The translations under genes and the position numbers were made by a program. From NCBI GenBank assembly GCA_045534235.1, contig JAZSJI010000019.1, positions 1 to 19,170 on the forward strand: a stretch of 19,170 bases of DNA. The letters are read 5' to 3'. A model generated the notes under the pieces. That model did no database searches, had not been told where the DNA came from, and saw nothing but the letters and a program-made list of their open reading frames with translations. This DNA is from Flemingiibacterium sp045534235 (GTDB taxonomy: Bacteria > Bacillota > Clostridia > Oscillospirales > CAG-272). This document shows positions 7,296-14,335 of this stretch, in pieces; positions within the stretch are counted from its first letter, which is position 1; every line of letters starts with the position of its first letter.

Positions 7296-10256
7296 ATGAA
7301 GAAAACGAAGTTAACGAAGTTAATTGCTGTTTTTTTATCATTGATTATGCTCGGATCGGCATTTACCGTTTCTGCGGTTGCTGATGAGACCACAGACTCG
7401 AGCTCGACTATCGGATACGATATCGCCGACGTTCGTGACCTGCTCAATTCCGAGACTTACGCGGTCTACGCAGAAAGAAATGCTGACGTAGCGCGCGCAA
7501 CAGAGTCAATTGTGATAAACGGCGTTGACTACAACGAGGAAAAGACCGATGCCAAGGTCACTGTCGAGGGCGACTTGCTCCTTACACCCGGCGCCGGCAC
7601 CGTTGCATGGGACGTTGAAATTCCCTCGAGAGCAAAATATGCGATCAAGATCGAATACAACTATCCTGCAGACGGAAAGTCCACGTCTATCGAGCGCAGA
7701 CTGCGCATCGACGGTGAATATCCCTTCAAGGGCGCGAGATACCTCTCGCTCACCAAGGTGTGGCACGACGAATATATCGTAGCTGATGACGGAAGCGTAA
7801 GCTTCCATACGGACGTTGCCGGAAACGACACGCGTCCCGGCAAGTACATAGCTCCGGCGTGGCAAACGTACACCTTCTCGGATTCTACGGGATACGACGT
7901 TAATGCATATGAGGTCGTTTTTGAAGCGGGTAAGCACACTATCTCTCTCGAGGCTACCCGTGAGGACTTGATAATCAAGACCATCACGCTTTACCCCTAC
8001 GAGGATCTTCCCGCATACGAGGACGTTCTTGCACAGTACACTGCCGCAGGCTATCAGGCTGCTACGGGTGCACAGCCGATAATTCTTCAGGCGGAGTACG
8101 CTGATGCGACCTCGGCAAAGACGATCTATCCGCAGAACGACAGAACCTCGGCTATGACTCAGCCGCAGAGCCCGACGCTGTCCAAGCTCAACACTCTCGG
8201 CGGTACGAAGTGGCAGAGCGTTGGTCAGTGGATCGAGTACACGTTCACTCCCGAGGTAAGCGGCCTTTACGAGATCGCACCTCGATATAAGCAGGCAGAC
8301 CTCAGCGGTATGTACACCTCGCGCCGTATCTACATAAACGGCGAGATTCCGTTCGAAGAAGCAAGCTACCTGCAGTTCAACTTCTCGGAGGATTGGAAGC
8401 TCGAGCCGCTCAACAACGGAGAGACCTCCTTCCAGTTCTATTTCGAGGCAGGCAAGGAGTACACCATCAGATTTGAGGTCGTGCTCGGCAATATGAGTGA
8501 CATCATCGGCCGAGTTCAGGAGGCACTTACCTCCATTAACAACGACTATCTGAAGATACTCCAGATTACCGGTGCTGACCCCGACACCTACCGTGACTAC
8601 AACTTCAATAACCTTATCCCCGATACTATAAGAGATTTGTATAAGCAGTACCTCGAGCTTTCCGACGTATCCGCTATCCTTACTGAAGTAAACGGCGGTA
8701 AGGGAAGTAACGTTGCAACTCTTGATAACATCGCTCGTATCCTTAAGAAGATGGCGACCAATGAGGACGAGGTTGCAAAAAATATGGGTAACCTCAAGAG
8801 TAACATCGGTACGCTTGGTACTTGGCTCAACACCGTTAGAAATCAGCCCGTACTCTTTGACTACATAATGATTCAGCCTGTGGGTGATAAGCTCCCCAGA
8901 GCAGAGGCTAATTTCTTCCAGGCTGCTTGGTTTGAGATCCGTGCGTTTATCGGCTCCTTCTTCACCGACTATTCTAACCTCGGCGTTAGCGATACCGGCG
9001 AAAAGGCTGTTGCCATTGACGTTTGGGCACAGAGTGACCGTGACTCCGCGCAGGTTATCCGCAATCTGTGTGACCACTCGTTCAGCGCTACTAACGGAAT
9101 CGGCGTAAACCTCCGACTTGTTGCAGCAGGTACACTGCTTCCCGCAACGCTGTCCGGAACCGGTCCTGACGTAGCACTTGAAAACGCTCAGACCATTCCC
9201 GTACAGTACGCGATCAGAAGCGCGGTTCAGCCTCTTAACGATTTCGATACCTTTGATGAGGTTACTTCGAGATTCTCCGAGTCCGCAACCGTTCCGCTCT
9301 CGCTTTACGGCGTGACCTACGGTCTGCCCGAGACTCAAACCTTCCAGATGATGTTCTACCGCAAGGACGTATTTGCGGAGCTTGGCCTTGACATTCCCAA
9401 GACCTGGGACGACCTTATGGCTATGATACCTGTTCTTCAGTACAACCACATGGAGGTCGGTATCCCGAACAGCTTGCCCGGGCTTCAGCTCCTGCTTTAC
9501 CAAATGGGCGGTGAGCTCTATGCCGACAACGGTATGAGAATCAATCTTGATTCCAACCTCTCGCTTGAGGCGTTCGACACGCTGTGCTCGTACTTTACTC
9601 AGTATTCGTTCCCGTATCAGTACGATGCGGCTAACCGTTTCAGAACGGGTGAGATGCCGCTCATCTTCGCTGACTACGTAACTATGTACAACCAGCTTTC
9701 CGTCTTCGCGACCGAGATTCGTGACCTTTGGGAGTTTATCCCTGTAATCGGTATTGAGGACGAAAACGGTAATATCAACAACACCGCAATTTCTACCGTT
9801 ACCTCCATCATTATGATGGCAGGCTGCGAAAAGCAGGAAGAGGCGTGGAAGTTTATGGACTGGTACACCACCGCGGAAACTCAGTCCAGCTACGCTAACG
9901 AGAAGGTTGCTATCGTTGGTCAGGGCGCAATGTTCGCTACGGCTAACAAGGAAGCAATTGCGTCGCTGCCGTGGTCTACTCAGGACCTTGAGAACATTAT
10001 GACGCAGTACAACAACCTTGCAACTATTCCCGAAATGCCCGGCGGTTATATCATTACCCGTTACGTAGAGTTCGCATTCCTTGATGCACTCAATAACAAC
10101 GCTGACCCTGTTGAATCGCTTCTCGATTATATCGACGACATCAACAAGGAAATTACCAGAAAGCGTAAAGAGTTCGATCTTGATACTCTCGAGCTTGGCG
10201 AAACACTCGCTGACAGAGAGGCAAGAGAAAACGGACAGAGCGAATCTGATAACTAA
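7296..10256 (+). CDS. Large secreted extracellular solute-binding protein with duplicated carbohydrate-binding-like domains
   Basis: Predicted sugar/glycan-capturing component of a CUT1-type ABC importer, 986 residues, about twice the usual 400-450. Order: signal peptide (1-29, cleavage after AVA); two related beta-rich modules (about 70-232 and 259-399) sharing RRLRIDGEYPF (134-144) and RRIYINGEIPF (343-353), each with a downstream FEAGK motif, suggesting galactose-binding-fold, CBM6/35-like domains; a helical segment (about 402-562); then a classical type 1 solute-binding domain (about 567-968) with PETQTFQMMFYRKDV, ELGLDIPKTWDDL, NRFRTGEMPL and PEMPGGYI. There is no lipobox cysteine, unusual for a Gram-positive binding protein. 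From memory, this helical-plus-binding-domain form recurs in Paenibacillus and clostridia beside YIP1 and DUF5696 genes. It is first in the operon, 88 bases before the permeases. The ligand is unknown. Confidence 0.88.
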   Translation: MKKTKLTKLIAVFLSLIMLGSAFTVSAVADETTDSSSTIGYDIADVRDLLNSETYAVYAERNADVARATESIVINGVDYNEEKTDAKVTVEGDLLLTPGAGTVAWDVEIPSRAKYAIKIEYNYPADGKSTSIERRLRIDGEYPFKGARYLSLTKVWHDEYIVADDGSVSFHTDVAGNDTRPGKYIAPAWQTYTFSDSTGYDVNAYEVVFEAGKHTISLEATREDLIIKTITLYPYEDLPAYEDVLAQYTAAGYQAATGAQPIILQAEYADATSAKTIYPQNDRTSAMTQPQSPTLSKLNTLGGTKWQSVGQWIEYTFTPEVSGLYEIAPRYKQADLSGMYTSRRIYINGEIPFEEASYLQFNFSEDWKLEPLNNGETSFQFYFEAGKEYTIRFEVVLGNMSDIIGRVQEALTSINNDYLKILQITGADPDTYRDYNFNNLIPDTIRDLYKQYLELSDVSAILTEVNGGKGSNVATLDNIARILKKMATNEDEVAKNMGNLKSNIGTLGTWLNTVRNQPVLFDYIMIQPVGDKLPRAEANFFQAAWFEIRAFIGSFFTDYSNLGVSDTGEKAVAIDVWAQSDRDSAQVIRNLCDHSFSATNGIGVNLRLVAAGTLLPATLSGTGPDVALENAQTIPVQYAIRSAVQPLNDFDTFDEVTSRFSESATVPLSLYGVTYGLPETQTFQMMFYRKDVFAELGLDIPKTWDDLMAMIPVLQYNHMEVGIPNSLPGLQLLLYQMGGELYADNGMRINLDSNLSLEAFDTLCSYFTQYSFPYQYDAANRFRTGEMPLIFADYVTMYNQLSVFATEIRDLWEFIPVIGIEDENGNINNTAISTVTSIIMMAGCEKQEEAWKFMDWYTTAETQSSYANEKVAIVGQGAMFATANKEAIASLPWSTQDLENIMTQYNNLATIPEMPGGYIITRYVEFAFLDALNNNADPVESLLDYIDDINKEITRKRKEFDLDTLELGETLADREARENGQSESDN

Positions 10257-10258
10257 TC

Positions 10259-10316
10259 TTCCTTATTAATATAAGTACCGTTTCCCGCGTCTGTGGCGCG
10301 GGAGCGGGATAAGGAA
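10259..10316 (+). other. Intercistronic stem-loop between binding-protein and permease genes
   Basis: Outer arms TTCCTTAT (10259-10266) and ATAAGGAA (10309-10316) enclose an inner GC stem, CCCGCG (10284-10289) with CGCGGG (10297-10302), 7-base loop; the spare GCGGG at 10304-10308 offers an alternative pairing. There is no U-run, so it is not a normal terminator. Its place directly after the first gene resembles known intercistronic structures that protect binding-protein mRNA and raise its ratio over the permeases. Confidence 0.6.
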
Positions 10317-10321
10317 ACAAA

Positions 10322-10356
10322 ATTCTGTAAAGGAGGGAACACACATGTCACAGAAT
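10322..10356 (+). promoter_or_regulatory. Inverted repeat framing the ribosome binding site and start of the first permease
   Basis: ATTCTGT (10322-10328) is complementary to ACAGAAT (10350-10356). The 21-base loop between them holds the ribosome binding site AAAGGAGGG and the ATG at 10345. Pairing would display or constrain the translation start. It may be chance. Confidence 0.35.
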
Positions 10357-11301
10357 GCAACGGCCGCAAAAAAGCCGAAGCCGACATCTCGTAAAGACAT
10401 GACCAAGTTTCAGTGGACTCTTAAAGAGATAGCTCGTAATAAGACCGCATACTTAATGATTGCGCCCTTTATGATTCTCTTTACGATATTCACCGTATTC
10501 CCGGTTGGCTTGTCGATAGTACTCAGCTTCACTGAGTTTAACCTGCTTGAGTTCCCGGATTTCATCTTCATGGACAACTATATCAGACTTTTCCTTGATG
10601 ATGACATCTTTATGACCGCGGCTCAGAATACTCTCGTATTCGCGTCTATCACCGGTCCTGTATCGTACCTTGTATCCCTGCTTGTTGCATGGTTTATCAA
10701 CGAGCTTGCTCCGAAGATTCGTGCGGTAGTAACCCTTATATTCTACGCGCCCTCTATCGCAGGCTCCGTTTACCTCATCTGGCAGGTAATCTTCTCGTCT
10801 GACTCTTACGGATATGTTAATGCTTATCTTCTTGAGTTCGGATTCATCACATCTCCTATCGCGTTCTTTAAGGACGAGGACTGGGTTATGCCGCTTTGTA
10901 TTGTGGTTGCGCTCTGGACCTCTCTCGGTACTTCCTTCCTTTCGTTTATCGCAGGTCTTCAGACCATTGATAAGTCGCTTTATGAGGCAGGCGCCGTTGA
11001 CGGCATAAAGAACAGATGGCAGGAGCTTTGGTACATAACGCTTCCGACGATGAAGCCTCAGCTTATGTTCGGTGCGGTTATGGCAATCACCAGCTCGTTC
11101 GGATTTGGCGCAGTCGTAACTGCGCTCGCAGGTATGCCGTCCGTTAACTACGCGGCACACACTATTATGCACCACCTCGAGGACTACGGTGGACAGCGTT
11201 TTGAGGTCGGTTATTCCTCGACCATCGCTGTTATACTCTTCATCGTAATGGTGGGATGTAATATGATTATTAAGAAAATACTCTCGAAGGTGGGACAATA
11301 A
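10345..11301 (+). CDS. Sugar ABC transporter permease, MalF/UgpA-like (pair A, first subunit)
   Basis: Inner-membrane subunit of 318 residues of a CUT1-type importer, predicted to form the channel with the next gene product. A cytoplasmic, basic N-terminus (to about 33) is followed by TM1 (YLMIAPFMILFTIF) and five further hydrophobic segments. The permease/ATPase contact (EAA) motif is clear: EAGAVDGIKNRWQELWYIT from E214, with the conserved Gly at 220 and LP (TLPTMKPQ) after it. The usual P-S-x-A motif of family loops appears as YAPSIAGSVY. The start at ATG 10345 is set by AGGAGGG (10331-10337). The next gene begins one base after the stop, so the pair is translationally coupled. No ATPase gene is present. 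The substrate is unknown. Confidence 0.93.
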   Translation: MSQNATAAKKPKPTSRKDMTKFQWTLKEIARNKTAYLMIAPFMILFTIFTVFPVGLSIVLSFTEFNLLEFPDFIFMDNYIRLFLDDDIFMTAAQNTLVFASITGPVSYLVSLLVAWFINELAPKIRAVVTLIFYAPSIAGSVYLIWQVIFSSDSYGYVNAYLLEFGFITSPIAFFKDEDWVMPLCIVVALWTSLGTSFLSFIAGLQTIDKSLYEAGAVDGIKNRWQELWYITLPTMKPQLMFGAVMAITSSFGFGAVVTALAGMPSVNYAAHTIMHHLEDYGGQRFEVGYSSTIAVILFIVMVGCNMIIKKILSKVGQ

Positions 11302-11302
11302 T

Positions 11303-12175
11303 ATGGCAAGACTCAGAACAAGAAAACATAAAGTTGTCCTCAACCGTTCGGTTGGAGGCGATATAGGAATTAACCTGATGCTTATCCTCCTCGGAGCGTT
11401 CATGTTTATTCCTATGCTCTACGTCGTCATGCAGTCCTTGAAGCCGCTTGACGAGCTTTGGATGTATCCTCCGCGCTTTTACGTTGTAAACCCCACGTTC
11501 AAGAACTTCTCGGACCTCTTTAAGCTGATGTCCACCTCGTGGGTTCCCTTCTCGAGATACATATTCAATACCGTATTTATCTCGGTATCAGGTACTTTCG
11601 GTAACCTTATCTTCTCCTCTATGGCGGCTTACGCTTTGGCGAAGATCAAGTTCCCCGGACGTGGCTGGATATTCCAGGTTATCGTCCTTTCCCTTATGTT
11701 TAACTCCACCGTTACCGGTATCGCAAACTTCTTGACTATGAGTACCCTCCATTGGGTTGATACTTACCTCGCAGTTATCGTTCCTGCTTGGTGTACCTCC
11801 CTCGGTCTGTACCTCATGAAGCAGTTTATGGAGTCCTCGGTATCCGACGCGGTGCTCGAGTCCGCACGTCTTGACGGCGCAACCGAGTTCTATACCTTTA
11901 TAAAGATCGCGATGCCTATGGTTAAGCCCGCTTGGCTTACCCTTATCATCTACTCTTTCCAGGGACTTTGGAACTCCGGTAGCTCCATCTACATCTACTC
12001 GGAGCAGCTCAAGACCTTCAACTACGCGATCAACCAGATCGTCGCAGGCGGTATCGCACGTGCGGGTGCGTCGGCAGCTTCTCAGGTTATTATGATGGCT
12101 GTGCCGATTTCCGTATTCATTATCACCCAGAGTAACATCATCGAAACGATGGGCTCTTCGGGTATGAAGGACTAA
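11303..12175 (+). CDS. Carbohydrate ABC transporter permease, MalG/UgpE-like (pair A, second subunit)
   Basis: Inner-membrane subunit of 290 residues and partner of the preceding permease. Six hydrophobic segments begin with LMLILLGAFMFIPMLYVVM (about 25-43). The EAA contact motif is ESARLDGATEFYTFIKIAM (from E186, Gly192) followed by PMVKP. The segment MAAYALAKIKFPGRG is typical of MalG-like proteins. The start at 11303 follows the previous stop by one base, with AAGGTGGG (11287-11294) as the ribosome binding site inside the upstream gene. Its stop codon overlaps the AAGGAGG that serves the following NHL/YIP1 gene, which argues for tight co-expression with that protein. Confidence 0.93.
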   Translation: MARLRTRKHKVVLNRSVGGDIGINLMLILLGAFMFIPMLYVVMQSLKPLDELWMYPPRFYVVNPTFKNFSDLFKLMSTSWVPFSRYIFNTVFISVSGTFGNLIFSSMAAYALAKIKFPGRGWIFQVIVLSLMFNSTVTGIANFLTMSTLHWVDTYLAVIVPAWCTSLGLYLMKQFMESSVSDAVLESARLDGATEFYTFIKIAMPMVKPAWLTLIIYSFQGLWNSGSSIYIYSEQLKTFNYAINQIVAGGIARAGASAASQVIMMAVPISVFIITQSNIIETMGSSGMKD

Positions 12176-12186
12176 GGAGGGTATAT

Positions 12187-14313
12187 ATGAAAAAGCTTAC
12201 AAAGATTTTTGCCCTCGCTGCTTGTCTTATTCTGGTGCTTGGCTGTATGCCTCTCGCGGCTATCACGCCTTATACCACCTACACTTACTCTATCGACGGC
12301 TTCGCTCTTATCTCTCCCGACGCGTACGTGCCGGACAGACAGATCGACTCCGCTGATATGGGCGTTGAGCCTGCGATAGACGATCCTCGCGACCTCGTCG
12401 TTGATGCTAATAAGAACGTCTACATCGCAGACGCTGCAAACAACCGCATCGTTGTTCTCGACAGATACTTCAAGCTTAAGTTCTACATAAACGAGTTCAT
12501 CAACCAGAACGGCGTACCGGACTCGCTTAAGAATCCTTCGGGCGTTTTCGTTGAAAACGAAAAAATCTACGTTGCAGACTCGGATAACAACCGTATCGTA
12601 ATGTTCAACATTGACGGTTCGTTCTATAAGGTTATTGAGGAGCCTGACGCAGACGTATTCCCAGCAGGCTCTATATACAAGCCCTCCGCTATCGCTGTAG
12701 ACGAGTACGGCAGAATTTACGTTGTATCCTCGACCACCTATATGGGTGTTATCGCGATCAACGAGGATGGCGAATTCCAGGGCTTTATCGGCGCACAGAA
12801 GGTTACTGTTGACGCACTTGCACTCCTTTGGAGAAACTTCCAGACGGAAGCACAGAGAAAGCAGCAGCAGCAGTACATTTCGACCGAGTTTAACAATATC
12901 ACGATAGATAAAGACGGATTTATGTACATCACCACCTCCTCTATCGATCCGGATCAGCAGCAGGCTGCCATCGATAGCAAGGCCGGTACGTACGCTCCCG
13001 TTAAGAAGCTCAATACTGCCGGTGAGGATATTATGAAGCGTAACGGCTTCTTCGGCCCCGGCGGTGAGGTTAACGTAAGTACCCTTACCACTGCAGTAAT
13101 CGAGGGTCCCTCCAAGATTATTGACGCGGCTGTAGGTCCCGAGGGCACCTGGTCGATCATCGACGAGAAGCGCTCCAAGATCTATACCTACGATGAGGAC
13201 GGTAACCTGCTCTTCATTTTCGGTGATATGGGCCAGCAGCTTGGTAACATTCAGTCCGTTGAGGCGATTGCTTACCACGGCACCGACATTCTTATCCTTG
13301 ATAAGACTGCGGACAATATCACGGTGTTCCGCCGTACCGAGTACGGTGACCTGCTCCTTGCAGCGATTGAGAACACCAACAACCGTAACTACGACACAAC
13401 TATCGACTACTGGACTGAAATACTTAAGAGAAACAACAACTTCGACACTGCGTACATCGGTATAGGTAAGAGCCTTTACAGAAGCGCGCAGTATGAAGAA
13501 TCCCTTGAGTATTACAAGGCAGCATACGATACCGACAACTATTCTGAATCCTTTAAGGAAATCAGAAAGCAGTGGATCTCCGACTATATTCTTCTTATTC
13601 CGCTGTTCGTTATCGTTGCTGTGGTTCTGTTCGTACTCTTCAACAAGTACGCAGCAAAGCTCAACAAGAAAACGCAGCTTAAGAAGGGCCGCAAGACCTT
13701 CTGGGAGGAGCTTATCTACGCTTCGCATCTTATTATGCATCCGTTCGACGGATTCTGGGATCTGAAGCACGAGCAGCGCGGCTCCGTAAGAGCGGCCTTC
13801 GTGTGGTTGGCTCTTGCCGTTGTAACGTTCTACTATCAGGACGTTGGAACGGGCTACATTTTCGATGCACGCCAGCAGTCCTCCACGATCTTTATGACTA
13901 TCGCAGCGGTTGTTCTGCCCGTAATTCTTTGGGTGGTTGCAAACTGGTGTCTTACCACACTGTTTGACGGTGAAGGAAGCCTCAAGGACATTTTCGTGGC
14001 AACCTGCTATGCACTCGTTCCCCTTCCGATTCTTATAATTCCTTCAGTAATCGCCTCCAACGTGATGCTCGCAACCGAGGCAACTATTATCAATCTCCTC
14101 GTATCTATCGCATTCGTTTGGACCGGACTTTTACTCTTCTTCGGCATGATGGTAACTCACGACTATTCTTTCTCCAAGAACGTGCTTACCTCGATCGGTA
14201 CCATCATCGGTATGGCGATCATTATGTTTATCGGTGTCCTCTTCTCGACGCTGCTTGCGAAGATCATCAGCTTTATTTCGAGCATCATCACAGAAATCAC
14301 ATTCCGTATGTAA
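12187..14313 (+). CDS. Extracellular NHL propeller-TPR protein fused to a YIP1-like membrane domain
   Basis: Membrane protein of 708 residues with no known biochemical role. Order: N-terminal signal/anchor (1-24, with LVLGC reading as a weak lipobox at C20); about six NHL-type repeats forming a probable beta-propeller (starts near 68, 116, 165, 234, 310 and 357; NVYIADAANNRIVVLD and KIYVADSDNNRIVMFN are the clearest); two TPR-like helix pairs (about 399-458, ending EESLEYYKAAYDTD); TM helix (467-487); a strongly basic stretch NKKTQLKKGRK marking the cytoplasmic side; then a YIP1-like domain with about five TMs (about 505-705, entry motif MHPFDGFWDL). Topology follows: propeller and TPRs outside, basic linker inside. 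It sits between permease pair A and the DUF5696-like gene, so a scaffold or sensor for the transport complex is a reasonable inference. AAGGAGG (12174-12180) fixes the start. Confidence 0.87.
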   Translation: MKKLTKIFALAACLILVLGCMPLAAITPYTTYTYSIDGFALISPDAYVPDRQIDSADMGVEPAIDDPRDLVVDANKNVYIADAANNRIVVLDRYFKLKFYINEFINQNGVPDSLKNPSGVFVENEKIYVADSDNNRIVMFNIDGSFYKVIEEPDADVFPAGSIYKPSAIAVDEYGRIYVVSSTTYMGVIAINEDGEFQGFIGAQKVTVDALALLWRNFQTEAQRKQQQQYISTEFNNITIDKDGFMYITTSSIDPDQQQAAIDSKAGTYAPVKKLNTAGEDIMKRNGFFGPGGEVNVSTLTTAVIEGPSKIIDAAVGPEGTWSIIDEKRSKIYTYDEDGNLLFIFGDMGQQLGNIQSVEAIAYHGTDILILDKTADNITVFRRTEYGDLLLAAIENTNNRNYDTTIDYWTEILKRNNNFDTAYIGIGKSLYRSAQYEESLEYYKAAYDTDNYSESFKEIRKQWISDYILLIPLFVIVAVVLFVLFNKYAAKLNKKTQLKKGRKTFWEELIYASHLIMHPFDGFWDLKHEQRGSVRAAFVWLALAVVTFYYQDVGTGYIFDARQQSSTIFMTIAAVVLPVILWVVANWCLTTLFDGEGSLKDIFVATCYALVPLPILIIPSVIASNVMLATEATIINLLVSIAFVWTGLLLFFGMMVTHDYSFSKNVLTSIGTIIGMAIIMFIGVLFSTLLAKIISFISSIITEITFRM

Positions 14314-14322
14314 TAACAGGAT

Positions 14323-14327
14323 AGGAG
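14323..14327 (+). promoter_or_regulatory. Ribosome binding site fixing the DUF5696-like start
   Basis: AGGAG lies 8 bases before ATG 14336, which begins a clean signal peptide. An upstream in-frame ATG at 14234 lies inside the previous gene and would place 34 polar, Ser/Arg-rich residues before the signal, so it is rejected. Confidence 0.85.
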
Positions 14328-14335
14328 TTATAGTA

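Noticed and set aside
14234..14335. DUF5696-like protein starting at ATG 14234
   Set aside because: It lies inside the YIP1 gene and would put a polar stretch before the signal peptide; the AGGAG before 14336 fits better.
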